A stretch of DNA of 35,462 nucleotides from NCBI GenBank assembly GCA_046728055.1, contig JBKPDU010000116.1, forward strand, positions 1 to 35,462, written 5' to 3'. The notes below the pieces were generated by a model that searched no databases, had not been told where the DNA came from, and saw nothing but the letters and a program-made list of their open reading frames with translations. A program made the translations under genes and the position numbers. This document shows positions 15,503 to 23,800 of this stretch, piece after piece. Every line of letters starts with the position of its first letter. The stretch's first letter is position 1. This DNA is from AC-69 sp046728055. GTDB lineage: Bacteria > Actinomycetota > UBA4738 > HRBIN12.

Positions 15503-15908
15503 TGCTGGCATGGGCATGGTCATGGAGCCGCTTCCGCACAAGGGGTTCGTCTGGCACGAGCTGATGACGAGCGACGTCGACGCCGCTGAGCGCTTCTACG
15601 CGGAGGTCGTGGGGATCACGATGACGCCACTGGGCGATGGCCCGGACGCCTACCGGATGGCGATGTTCGATGATGCTCCGGTGGGTGGGTTCGTTGGCCC
15701 CCGACCCAATGGCTCATCGTGGCCTTCCGGAGGACCTGAGCCACACTGGGTGGCCAGCTTCGGCGTCGAGGACGCCGACGAGGCCGCCCGCAAGACGAAG
15801 GAGCTGGGCGGCGACGTCCTATTGGCGTCGGTCGACGTTCCCGGCATGGGTAGGGCAGCGGTGCTGCGGGATCCGCAGGGTGCGGTCTTCGGAGTCTTCG
15901 CCTCCTGA
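15471..15908 (+). CDS. VOC (glyoxalase/bleomycin-resistance) family protein
   Basis: 145 residues from the upstream ATG, or 132 from the ATG at 15510; the second fits the usual family N-terminus better. Two beta-alpha-beta-beta-beta modules are visible: GFVWHELMTSDVDAAERFYA (25-44) and PHWVASFGVEDADEAARKT, ending VLRDPQGAVFGVF. The His-Glu pair in WHEL and the Asp-Pro-Gln-Gly turn are typical of the vicinal oxygen chelate superfamily. Members include glyoxalases, dioxygenases and drug-binding proteins; nothing here fixes which. It is divergent from the berberine-type oxidase with an 88-base gap. Confidence 0.85.
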   Translation: MTFDEGQRNGGAGMGMVMEPLPHKGFVWHELMTSDVDAAERFYAEVVGITMTPLGDGPDAYRMAMFDDAPVGGFVGPRPNGSSWPSGGPEPHWVASFGVEDADEAARKTKELGGDVLLASVDVPGMGRAAVLRDPQGAVFGVFAS

Positions 15909-15959
15909 GATCGTGGATCGCCCGAGGATGATGGGGACGGACGGGAGCAACGTCCCGAG

Positions 15960-16397
15960 TCAACTCACGACTCGACCTCGAAGGATGATCCGCGATGGGT
16001 GTGTCAGGACGGCCGGCTCGGACACCGGGTCTGCATCGAACGCAACGATATCCGCGGGCGCGCCGTCCTCGATCAAGGGCATCCCGAGGAAGCTCCGCGC
16101 GACCCAGGAGGCAGATCCGACGGCGACGTCGGCGGGCGTTCCGGCAGCGATGAGCGCCCCGACCTCCGCCGCGACGTTCCCGAACGGCGGAGAGTCCGTC
16201 CCGGCGAGCATCGTCACCCCCGCGTCACTCGCGGCCCGGATCAAGGCGGGATGGCGCTCCGTCCCCTCCTGAAGGAAGCGGCCGGCCGGCTTCGAGAGAT
16301 CTCGTTCCGGCGCCATCTGTTGGAACGCCATCAATGTCGGCACCAGCGCGATGCCCGAGCCCGCCATCTCGTCGAGCAGCTCGAACGGAAGATGCAT
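15960..16397 (-). pseudogene. C-terminal part of an amidohydrolase, 5'-truncated
   Basis: 145 codons that match only the last third of imidazolonepropionase-like amidohydrolases: GIALVPTLMAF, GVTMLAGTDSPPFGN (the Asp of the metal site), VGSASWVARSFLGM and GAPADIVAFDADP. Reading upstream in the same frame gives VDSLEHGMHLP, the family His motif, to about 16421; beyond that the match stops. The N-terminal metal-binding HxH region and most of the barrel are missing. Directly next to the break, the opposite strand carries the end of an unrelated oxidase gene, so this is a rearrangement scar. An inactive product is expected. Confidence 0.75.
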
Positions 16398-16430
16398 CCC
16401 GTGCTCGAGTGAGTCGACGCGGGCCGGCAG

Positions 16431-16645
16431 ACGAACGCGAATGTCGAGTGGACGAGGGAGACCTTCGCGGCCCTCGAGTTCTACTTCGCGAACCGCCGGT
16501 ACCTCAACTACTTCAGCGAGGACGATCTGGGTCAGGCGGCCCGAACGGCTTACGGGCCCAACTACGACTGATGGCTGCGGTCAAGGCGAGGTACGACCCG
16601 GACAACGTGTTCCACCTGAACCTGAACGTGGAGCCGGCCACGTAG
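16431..16645 (+). pseudogene. C-terminal remnant of a second berberine-type oxidase, frameshifted
   Basis: Reading from 16431 gives NANVEWTRETFAALEFYF, NRRYLNYFSEDD and TAYGPNYD, then a TGA at 16569. The next frame continues as MAAVKARYDPDNVFHLNLNV to the TAG at 16643. Together this is the BBE C-terminal domain, needing one inserted base near 16568. The FAD domain is absent. It differs clearly from the intact gene at 13949-15382, so it is a decayed paralogue rather than a recent duplicate. Confidence 0.75.
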
Positions 16646-16705
16646 CACACTTCGATCCAATCGTCGAGGCATCACGTGATCGAGGCGCTAGACCGTCTCG
16701 TTGCG

Positions 16706-17149
16706 CTACCCGTGTCGGGGTCCCCGCGCCACGATGAAGCACAGGACTGCCAGAGTCGCGGCGATCGGCGCCTGGAGGTAGCGCTCCCAATCGCTCCTGG
16801 AGGCGAGGTTCATCAGCACACCGAGGCAAAGCAGCCCGAACAGCAACCATGTTCCGACCCGGGAAACCTGGAAGGAGAACGGTGGTACCCGGTATCCTCC
16901 GCGACGCAGGACGATCAGGGCCATCAGGGGCCAGAACACGACGGTGACGCCGCTGGCGAGGCGCAGTCCCGTCGACAGGTTCGTGTCGTTGCCACCCCAG
17001 GCGGCTCTACCCAACGGTGCGCCGAGTGCGAGCACCAATTCGAAGATCGCCAGGCCTGTAAACCCGATCGCCGCCGCCACCGCCGCCCGTGATCGAGCCG
17101 GTGTCTCCGCGTCCGTGCGCATCACGCCTTCGATCGGTGCGACGTTCAT
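16706..17149 (-). CDS. Hypothetical four-helix membrane protein, coupled to PadR
   Basis: 147 residues with four hydrophobic helices: AAVAAAIGFTGLAIFELVLA (22-41), LRLASGVTVVFWPLMALIVL, VGTWLLFGLLCLGVLMNLAS and LQAPIAATLAVLCFIVA. The ATG at 17149-17147 overlaps the TGA of the upstream PadR gene by 4 bases (ATGA), so translation is coupled and the gene is very likely regulated with, and by, PadR. No family name comes to mind. Small membrane proteins paired with PadR regulators are common in actinobacteria, often as transport or stress components. Confidence 0.75.
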   Translation of the reverse strand: MNVAPIEGVMRTDAETPARSRAAVAAAIGFTGLAIFELVLALGAPLGRAAWGGNDTNLSTGLRLASGVTVVFWPLMALIVLRRGGYRVPPFSFQVSRVGTWLLFGLLCLGVLMNLASRSDWERYLQAPIAATLAVLCFIVARGPRHG

Positions 17150-17727
17150 CGCCTTCTCCTCTCCTTGCGTCGACGTGATTCGTGATCCGGGCGTTCGAGC
17201 TCATCGAGGGCGGCGAGGGCCTCGTCCGCCCAGGCGATCGCGGCCCGGGCCGAGTGTTCCCCGGCGCTCACGGTGAGGAGCCAGTAGGGGCGATCCTGGG
17301 CGGTCTCCTCCTCGGGAGGCTCCCGACGGATGGCCTCGAACTGGGCAAGGCGGCGCTCCGCCTCCGCCTTTGCCTCCAGCACCAGGGACCGGCAGGCTTG
17401 TGGCCCGAGGTGACGTCCGAAGAACAGGCGGAGCATCAGTCCGTTCCGCGGCGGTACGTGCTGGATGGGTTCGGCCAGGAGCTCCTTCAAGCGAGCTCGC
17501 CCGGACTCGGTGAGGGCGAACATGGAAGCGCCTGTCCGGCCCGCATCGAGCCGCCGCACGTCGCCACGTCGCTCCAGATCGGCCAACGTGGGGTAGATCT
17601 GGCCGAAGCTCTCGCTCCAGAAGTGCCCCAGCACCTCCCGAATGGCCTCGCGGAGGGCGTACCCGGTCATGGGTACGACGCTCAACCCCCCGAGGACCGC
17701 GGTTTCCGTTTGGCTCGACCTTGCCAT
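17146..17727 (-). CDS. PadR-family transcriptional regulator
   Basis: 193 residues. N-terminal winged HTH: ETAVLGGLSVVPMTGYALRE (8-27), FWSESFGQIYPTLADLERRG (36-55) and FALTESGRARLKELL. The C-terminal helical domain (about 110-180; RSLVLEAKAEAERRLAQFEA) is the Vir_act_alpha_C-type dimerisation region, so this is a longer PadR of the s1 type. These proteins are usually repressors released by small molecules. AAGGAAA lies about 9 bases upstream of the ATG at 17727-17725. A near-perfect inverted repeat at 17760-17782 sits in its promoter region, suggesting autoregulation. Confidence 0.9.
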   Translation of the reverse strand: MARSSQTETAVLGGLSVVPMTGYALREAIREVLGHFWSESFGQIYPTLADLERRGDVRRLDAGRTGASMFALTESGRARLKELLAEPIQHVPPRNGLMLRLFFGRHLGPQACRSLVLEAKAEAERRLAQFEAIRREPPEEETAQDRPYWLLTVSAGEHSARAAIAWADEALAALDELERPDHESRRRKERRRR

Positions 17728-17759
17728 GGCTGGATTTCCTTCACTCCTGTATATGTTTT

Positions 17760-17782
17760 AGTTATATCTAGCAGATAGAACT
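17760..17782. promoter_or_regulatory. 23-base inverted repeat, candidate PadR operator
   Basis: Arms AGTTATATCT and AGATAGAACT around AGC; 9 of 10 positions pair. It lies 33 bases upstream of the PadR start in an AT-rich patch that is unusual for this window. No other inverted repeat of comparable quality is present between PadR and the next gene at 17850. Confidence 0.65.
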
Positions 17783-17849
17783 GAGACGTCAAGGTGAGCC
17801 ACGCGGCCTGAGCTTCGGGACCCGTGTTCCGCCTAGACTTTGGGCAGAG

Positions 17850-18200
17850 ATGCAGTTCGGGGCCTTCACGTTCGGATCGATCGAGATCGACGGCAAGACC
17901 TATGACCATGACGTCGTGCTCGATGCAGGGAAGGTCCGGAAGCGCCGGAAGGGGCCGTCCAAGTCGCTCCGGTCTCGCTACGGCCATACTCCGCTGTCAC
18001 TGGGTGAGGACATCCCTTGGAGCGGCCGGCGACTGGTGGTCGGGAGCGGAGCCGCCGGGGCGCTTCCCGTGATGGAGGATGTCGTCAACGAAGCAAGTCG
18101 GCGAGGCATCGAGCTGGTGGTGCTCCCGACCCCCCAGGCTCTTCGGAAGCTGGAGAAGGCGGGGAAGGACACCAACGCGATCCTTCATGTGACCTGCTGA
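17850..18200 (+). CDS. Mth938-like domain protein
   Basis: 116 residues matching the Mth938/NDUFAF3-like fold: FGSIEIDGKTYDHDVVLD (8-25), RLVVGSGAAGALPVMEDV (60-77), RGIELVVLPTPQALRKLE and the ending NAILHVTC. The conserved SGAAG loop and PT-A motif are typical. Bacterial members have no settled function; the mitochondrial relative is a complex I assembly factor. It is divergent from PadR and followed 40 bases later by the GH15 gene, possibly as an operon. Confidence 0.85.
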   Translation: MQFGAFTFGSIEIDGKTYDHDVVLDAGKVRKRRKGPSKSLRSRYGHTPLSLGEDIPWSGRRLVVGSGAAGALPVMEDVVNEASRRGIELVVLPTPQALRKLEKAGKDTNAILHVTC

Positions 18201-18240
18201 ACCGGCCTCGAGGACCCAAAGAGCCCGGCCAGGAGATCAC

Positions 18241-20017
18241 ATGTCCACGAGGATCGAGGACTACGCGCTGGTCGGCGACACCCGGACGGCGGCCCTCGTG
18301 GCTCGGAATGGGTCGGTCGACTGGCTGTGCCTCCCTCGATTCGACTCGAGCGCGCCCTTCGCCGCGCTCCTCGGCACCGCCGACAACGGTCGATTCTCGA
18401 TCGCCCCGGCTGGGGGCGTGCGACGGATCACTCGGACGTACCGGGGAGACACGTTGATGCTCCAGACGGACTTCGAAACCGAGGACGGGACCATCCGCCT
18501 GATCGACTTCATGCCCCCCAGAGTCGACCGCCCGTCGCTCGTTCGGATCGTGCAGGGCCTATCGGGCCGCGTCCCGGTTCACATCGAACTCGTCATTCGG
18601 TTCCAGTACGGATCGGAGATCCCCTGGGTCCGGCGGGTGGGCGACGCCCTCGTGGCCGTCGCTGGTCCGGATGGGCTCGCTCTGCACACGCCGGTCGCCA
18701 CGCACGGCGAGAGGTTCCGCACCATCGCCGACTTCGAGGTCTCGGCTGGCGACCGAGTGCCGTTCACCCTGTCCTGGTTCGCCTCGCACGAGCGCATCCC
18801 GAGTAAGCCGAGCCCGTTCGACCTGGAACGCCAGACCGAGGAGTGGTGGAGGGAGTGGGCAGGTCAGTGTTCCTATCGGGGCGAATGGCGAGATTCGGTC
18901 GTCCGTTCGCTGATCACGTTGAAGGCCCTCACCGTTCGAACCGACGGGCGGCATAGTCGCTGCGCCGACCACATCGCTGCCGGAGGGGCTCGAGGGCGAG
19001 CGCAACTGGGACTACCGATTCTGTTGGCTGCGCGACGCCGCGGCCACGATCGAGGCCTTAACCGCCGGCGGGTACCGGCACGTGGCGTCCGCGTGGTGCG
19101 AGTGGCTCCTCCGTGCCATCGGGGGCGAGCCGTCGAAGGCGCAGATCCTCTATGGGGTGGGCGGGGAGCGGGACCTCACCGAACGTGAGCTGCCGTGGCT
19201 CCCGGGCTACGAGGGATCCCGTCCGGTGCGGGTGGGGAACGCCGCGACCCAAGAGTTCCAGCTCGACATCTACGGCGAGGTGATGGACGCGCTCCTGCGG
19301 GCGAGGGAGGCGGGCGTCCATCTCCCCTCGCACACGTGGGACGTCCAGCTCGTGCTGATGAAGTTCGTCGAGTCGGCGTGGCATCGCCCGGACCAGGGCA
19401 TGTGGGAGAGTCGGGGACCGGCCCGGCACTTCACCCACTCCAAGGTCATGGCGTGGGCCGCGTTCGACCGGGCCATCCGTATGGCCGAGGACTTCTCATT
19501 GAAGGGTCCGGTCGACCGATGGAGGACGGCGGCCGACGAGATCCGTCGTGAGGTCGAGAACGAGGGTTTCAACGATCGGATCGGAGCGTTCGTCCAGTAC
19601 TACGGGTCCGACCGGCTGGACGCGGCGCTCCTGGAGATCCCGCTGATGGGGTTCCTCCCTGCAACGGACCCTCGGGTTCGGGGAACCGTCGAGGCGATCG
19701 AACAGCATCTCATGCGCGACGGACTCGTGTACCGATACGAGCCGGAGGAGTCCGTCGACGGGGTCAAGGGGGAAGAAGGTGCCTTCCTCCCCTGCGCGCT
19801 CTGGCTGGCCGACGCACTCCACCTGATTGGACGACACGAGGACGCGCGCAGGATCTTCGAGCGTGTGCTGTCGGTTCGGAACGACGTGGGGCTGTTGTCC
19901 GAGGAGTACGACGTGGGGACGGGACAGCTGGTGGGCAACTTCCCACAGGCCCTCTCCCACCTGTGGCTCGTGCTCGTCGCACGGAACCTCTCTGGCTCTG
20001 CCTCCAGAGATCCCTAA
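18241..20017 (+). pseudogene. Glycoside hydrolase family 15 (glucoamylase/trehalase-like), one frameshift
   Basis: Frame 1 (18241 to about 18935) gives the N-terminal beta-sandwich domain: RIEDYALVGDTRTAALVARN, GSVDWLCLPRFDSSAPFAAL and LITLKALT. Frame 2 (about 18938-20017) gives the (alpha/alpha)6 catalytic barrel: PTGGIVAAPTTSLPE, GERNWDYRFCWLRDAAATIE, GVGGERDLTERELPWLPGY, GEEGAFLPCALWLADALHL and TGQLVGNFPQALSHLWLV. Removing one base at about 18931-18940 joins them into one protein of about 591 residues, the normal size. The catalytic-region motifs are otherwise intact. Actinobacterial GH15 proteins of this layout include trehalases and glucan hydrolases. With a single shift in a well-conserved gene, an assembly indel is at least as likely as true inactivation. 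Confidence 0.85.
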
Positions 20018-20064
20018 GGCCCATCGACCAGGCCACCGCCGCGGCTCGAAGAGGAATCGATCCC

Positions 20065-20733
20065 TCAGATCGCGCGGTCCTCGATCTCCCAGGCGTGGTC
20101 GAGCGCGTGCCAGGCGAGCCGGCGGACGAAGTACCGAGGCAACCACCGCACGCCGCCCCGCGGACCGCGGCGCAGGATCTCTCCTCGGACGGACGCCTCG
20201 AGCCCTTCGAGGACGGCCTTCCTCGTGCGCTCGATCTCCCCGGACCGGTCGGAGCCGCGATCCTTCCGAAGTTTCCACCCGAGGGCGTTGAGATACGCGC
20301 CCTCGGCATCGATCACGTGCATCACGATCCCGTCCAGGCTCCGGCCGCCGCCTCTGGGTCCCTTTGTCAGCTCCTTCCCGGCGGCGCCCTCGACGGCCCG
20401 ATCGAACGCCCGCCATGTCGCCCTCAGCACGGCCTCGAACCGCCGGAGGTCGGCCGCGGTCACCGGCTCCTGATCCGCAGACGGGGCCGACCCGGGGGCG
20501 CCGAAGTCGGTCGTGGCATCCCCCTTCAGCCGCTGCACGACCGTGAACGTCGATGGATCCGTTGGCGCCCGGAACCCGAGCCTGGTCCCCCGAAGGACCA
20601 GGGCGTAGCGAGGCGCCGACGCCACAAGAGCTTCCAGAGCTGATCCCTCGTCATCGCCACTCCTGCACCATCCAGGCCAGTCGATCGCGCCCGCGAACGT
20701 GCGCTTCTTCCCAACTTCCAGGTACACGACCAT
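20065..20733 (-). CDS. DinB-like/hypothetical protein
   Basis: 222 residues starting MVVYLEVGKKRTFAGAIDWP, with PRYALVLRG and, from about residue 95, a four-helix DinB-like part: AADLRRFEAVLRATWRAFDR, GRSLDGIVMHVIDAEGAYLN, and the ending YFVRRLAWHALDHAWEIEDR. His residues in VMHVIDAE and AWHALDHAWE are where DinB/mycothiol-transferase relatives bind metal. The ATG at 20733-20731 is chosen because family-like sequence begins there; the frame is open further upstream but reads as noise. It is convergent with GH15, with a 47-base gap. The enzymatic role is unknown. Confidence 0.75.
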   Translation of the reverse strand: MVVYLEVGKKRTFAGAIDWPGWCRSGDDEGSALEALVASAPRYALVLRGTRLGFRAPTDPSTFTVVQRLKGDATTDFGAPGSAPSADQEPVTAADLRRFEAVLRATWRAFDRAVEGAAGKELTKGPRGGGRSLDGIVMHVIDAEGAYLNALGWKLRKDRGSDRSGEIERTRKAVLEGLEASVRGEILRRGPRGGVRWLPRYFVRRLAWHALDHAWEIEDRAI

Positions 20734-20783
20734 CGCACTCGGCGATCGACCCACGGCCCTCACCCCTGGTCTCTCGGTCGTTG

Positions 20784-21506
20784 TCAAATGGCCGCGAGGG
20801 CGATCGCACCGGCGAAACCGGCCACAACGAGCGCGCCGGTCCACAGGCCCTCGACGGCATAGGCCTCGGGGAGAAGGGTATCCGCGAGCATCGCGAGGAG
20901 CGCGCCCGCGGCGAACGCCTGCGCCAGCGCCCCTGTACGCCCGCTCTGCGGATCCAGGAGGACGTACCCCGCGGCGGAGCTGATTGCAGACACCAGGACC
21001 ACGGCCGACCACATCCAAAGCACGCGATCGCGTGGCCACCCCGCGATGCGCAACCCGATCGAGGACGACATGCCCTCGGGAAGGTTGGAGAGGACGATGC
21101 CGGCGAGCAGGGGGAGGCTCACCTCGCCGAGGAGCACCGTCAGGCCCAGCACGAACGATTCGGGGATACCGTCGAGGACGGACCCGAGCACGATGGCCAG
21201 GGGTGATCCATCCGCCTGGGCACCCGATGGATCCTTCCGCTCGGAGCCGCCCTTACGATCGAGGATCCAGTCACCCAACGTGAAGGAGCCGGCGCCGACC
21301 AACACGAGAAGGGACGTCCGGAGGACGGTTGCCGTCTTCAGCGCCTCCTCGACCAGCTCGAAGGAGACGGAGCCGATCAGGACCCCCGAACCGAGGGCCA
21401 TCACGACGGCGATGACCCCGCGACCGGGCGTGAGCAGATAGGCGATGAGCGCTCCGGCGAGCAGAGCTGACGCCCCGAGAGCGCCCCACCAGAACGCCTC
21501 AGCCAC
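20784..21506 (-). CDS. ZIP-family metal transporter
   Basis: 240 residues with about eight membrane helices. The two metal-site helices are recognisable: SPLAIVLGSVLDGIPESFVL (101-120) and VLSNLPEGMSSSIGL. The first has Asp112 where many ZIPs have His (HxxP), a known bacterial variant. The loop between helices 3 and 4 is charged (DRKGGSERKDPSGAQADG). It is expected to import divalent cations such as zinc or iron across the inner membrane. The start is taken as GTG at 21506-21504; the frame is open further upstream but that part reads as non-coding. It is divergent from the membrane protein at 21737. Confidence 0.85.
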   Translation of the reverse strand: MAEAFWWGALGASALLAGALIAYLLTPGRGVIAVVMALGSGVLIGSVSFELVEEALKTATVLRTSLLVLVGAGSFTLGDWILDRKGGSERKDPSGAQADGSPLAIVLGSVLDGIPESFVLGLTVLLGEVSLPLLAGIVLSNLPEGMSSSIGLRIAGWPRDRVLWMWSAVVLVSAISSAAGYVLLDPQSGRTGALAQAFAAGALLAMLADTLLPEAYAVEGLWTGALVVAGFAGAIALAAI

Positions 21507-21736
21507 AGCGAATACTGACCGGATGCTCGTCCATGTTGAAGCCGTTGAGGATGGCCCGATGCGCCAGTCGCCCCTCCAGCACATTGTTTATCACCCATCG
21601 CGGGTGAAGACCCATCACGACGCAGCGCGATTGACTCTGCTGGGAGATTCTCGCCCCAAGCTGTCGAAGGGATCAGGCATGAGAGCATTGCCTCGTTCGA
21701 GACGGTCTTTCCTGACACCAGGGCTCGGCATGAGTC

Positions 21737-23071
21737 ATGGCTGAAGGAGAAGACGTCGAGCGGCTCCGCGCGGAACGTGACGCGCTCGAACGCCGCCTCG
21801 AGACCCTGGAGGATCGTCCGCGACGTCGGCGCAGGTTCGCGAGGGTCACCTCCACAATCCTCGTCGTACTTGCCGTGCTCGTGTTCGCTGTGGCGATCCC
21901 CGGCACGTGGGCGAGGCGGACGCTCCTCAACACGGATCGATACGTCGCGACCGTGGCACCTCTCGCCCAAGACCCGGCGATCCAGGAGTACCTTGCACGA
22001 ACGTTGACGGAGCAGATGTTCGAGGCGCTCGACGTTCAGGAGCGGCTCTCGGCGTCGCTGGAGGCGCGCGCACCGCGCCTGGTGTTCCTCGCCGGGCCGA
22101 TCGCCAACGGGGTCGAGGGATTCGTGAAAGACCGACTCCAAGCCATCCTGGCGAGCGAGGCGTTCGCCACCATCTGGGAGCAAGCCAACCGGTTCGTCCA
22201 CGCACAGCTCATCGCAGCGCTGGAGGGCGGGGGTGAGACGGTTCAGGTGCAGGACGGAGCGGTCGTTCTCAACCTGCTTCCGCTCGTGAACCGGGGTCTC
22301 GCGGCCATGACGGCCCTTGTCACGGACCTGGTGGGCCATCCCGTCACGCTGCCGGAGATCAGTGGTGACGAGGTCCCGGTCGAGGCGGTCACACGGCTCG
22401 AATCCGCCCTAGCTATCGACCTGCCCGAGCGTTTCGGGACGGTGGTGGTGTACGACTCGGATGAACTCGAAGCCGTTCAGCAGGGTGTGGATCTGGCCAG
22501 TCGGGTGATCGTGCTCCTCGCTCTGCTCTTCGTGATCCTGGTCGTCGTCGCTGTCTGGCTCTCGCCGCGGAAGCGCCGAACGTTGTTGCAGCTCGTAACC
22601 GCGCTCGCTGTGGTGCTCGTGGTCGAGCGTCGCTTCGCCATCGCCGAAGGGAACGCGGTGGTCGACTCCGCCAAGCCCGAGAACCAGGTGGCCGCGCGCG
22701 CGGTGGTCGATCAGGTCCTCGGAAGCCTGCTTCGGTATACGGGGTGGTTCCTCGCGATCGCCGCCATCGTGCTTCTGGTCGCGCTGTTCTCGGGATCCTA
22801 CCCCTGGGCCCAGCGAACGCGTGGCTGGGTCGCAGATCTCGGACGGGCGACGGCGGGTGCCGTTCGCGGAGGCGAAACGACCGGTGCCGCCGCGTGGGTG
22901 ACCGCTCACCGGGACGCGTTGATGCTCGGCGGCGCGGTGGTGGCAGGCCTGATCCTGCTTCTTGCGGACGTCTCGCTCGGCGTCTTCGTGGTCCTCGCCG
23001 TTGTCCTCGCCGCTTACGAGGTCGTTGTCTACCGTATCGCAAGGGTGGCACCGGCGCCATCCGATGTCTGA
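21737..23071 (+). CDS. Large hypothetical membrane protein
   Basis: 444 residues. A charged N-terminal coiled coil (EDVERLRAERDALERRLETL, 5-24) and an arginine cluster precede helix 1 (TSTILVVLAVLVFAVAIPG). A long extracytoplasmic region follows (about 60-250). Then come helices VIVLLALLFVILVVVAVWL, LLQLVTALAVVLVV, TGWFLAIAAIVLLVALF, ALMLGGAVVAGLILLLADV and LGVFVVLAVVLAAYEVVVY. This layout is common in uncharacterised actinobacterial membrane proteins, and I assign no function. Its stop overlaps the start of the TfoX-like gene by 8 bases, so the genes downstream form an operon with it. The ATG at 21737 has no strong ribosome binding site. Confidence 0.82.
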   Translation: MAEGEDVERLRAERDALERRLETLEDRPRRRRRFARVTSTILVVLAVLVFAVAIPGTWARRTLLNTDRYVATVAPLAQDPAIQEYLARTLTEQMFEALDVQERLSASLEARAPRLVFLAGPIANGVEGFVKDRLQAILASEAFATIWEQANRFVHAQLIAALEGGGETVQVQDGAVVLNLLPLVNRGLAAMTALVTDLVGHPVTLPEISGDEVPVEAVTRLESALAIDLPERFGTVVVYDSDELEAVQQGVDLASRVIVLLALLFVILVVVAVWLSPRKRRTLLQLVTALAVVLVVERRFAIAEGNAVVDSAKPENQVAARAVVDQVLGSLLRYTGWFLAIAAIVLLVALFSGSYPWAQRTRGWVADLGRATAGAVRGGETTGAAAWVTAHRDALMLGGAVVAGLILLLADVSLGVFVVLAVVLAAYEVVVYRIARVAPAPSDV

Positions 23072-23399
23072 TCAGACGGCCGAGCAACGGTTCGCCGTCC
23101 TCGCCAAGCGAATGACGAAGGCGGCAGGCGTGACCCTGGGGTCGGGCCGGCGTGGGTTCGGGTCCGACGCGCTCCTGGTCGACGGTCGGATCTTCGCCAT
23201 GGTCCGAGAGGAGTACCTCATCCTCAAGCTGCCGCGAGAGCGAGTGAGCGAGCTGCTGGCAAGCCGGGAGGGAGCCCCGTTCGATGCGGGAAAGGGCCGG
23301 CCGATGAAGGAGTGGGTCATGGTCCCGCCGACGAGCGACGCACAGTGGCTGTCGCTGTCGAAGGAGGCCCGGGCGTTCGTCGCCGGCGATGCGAGATGA
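23064..23399 (+). CDS. TfoX/Sxy N-terminal-domain-like protein
   Basis: 111 residues: QRFAVLAKRMTKAAGVTLGS (8-27), GSDALLVDGRIFAMVREEYL, LKLPRERVSELLAS and PMKEWVMVPP. It matches the small alpha/beta proteins in the TfoX N-terminal/YjbR-like group. Function in these stand-alone proteins is unknown; a role in competence should not be inferred from the name. The ATG overlaps the end of the membrane protein gene by 8 bases. Confidence 0.7.
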   Translation: MSDQTAEQRFAVLAKRMTKAAGVTLGSGRRGFGSDALLVDGRIFAMVREEYLILKLPRERVSELLASREGAPFDAGKGRPMKEWVMVPPTSDAQWLSLSKEARAFVAGDAR

Positions 23400-23442
23400 T
23401 CCTCGCCGACGGGAAGGGGCTTCCGCGGATAGGAGTCGTGAG

Positions 23443-23790
23443 ATGGACTTCGATCGATACACCATCTCGCTGTTGATCCACCGCTCGGACGCGCCCGACC
23501 TCGGCGAGGCCGGGACGGCCGAACTTCAGGACGCGCATTTGAGCCATCTGGCGAATCTGCATGAAGCTGGAGTCCTCCTGGCGGCCGGGCCGCTGTTCGA
23601 CGAGCGGTACCGAGGGCTCTCGATCTTGAACATCCCGCCGGAGCGCGCCCAGGAGCTCGAGGAGGAGGATCCGGCAGTTCGCGCCGGGCTGTACTCGATC
23701 AAGGCCGTCCCCCAGGATGCTTCCCGGCGGCCTCGTCACGTTCTCCCCAGGTCGACTCCCCGTTCCGTTGCAGAGGTAAGCGACGAGTAG
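23443..23790 (+). CDS. YCII-related protein with a shifted segment near its C-terminus
   Basis: 115 residues. Residues 1-88 are a ferredoxin-like YCII domain: DRYTISLLIHRSDAPDL (4-20), HLSHLANLHEAGVLLAAGPL, ILNIPPERAQELEEEDPAVR and GLYSIKAVP. The ATG at 23443 has AGGAG 7 bases upstream. From 23713 to about 23760 the frame gives a basic, proline-rich string, while the next frame over the same bases gives MLPGGLVTFSPGRLP, which is what relatives have. The original frame then resumes with RSVAEVSDE. One extra and one missing base about 48 bases apart would explain it, and the net length is unchanged. YCII proteins are of uncertain function. Confidence 0.8.
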   Translation: MDFDRYTISLLIHRSDAPDLGEAGTAELQDAHLSHLANLHEAGVLLAAGPLFDERYRGLSILNIPPERAQELEEEDPAVRAGLYSIKAVPQDASRRPRHVLPRSTPRSVAEVSDE

Positions 23791-23800
23791 CGAACGGATC

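Noticed and set aside
20734..21039. Upstream extension of the DinB-like gene
   Set aside because: The frame stays open, but family-like sequence begins at MVVYLEVG (20733), and the extension overlaps the ZIP gene, which is well supported.
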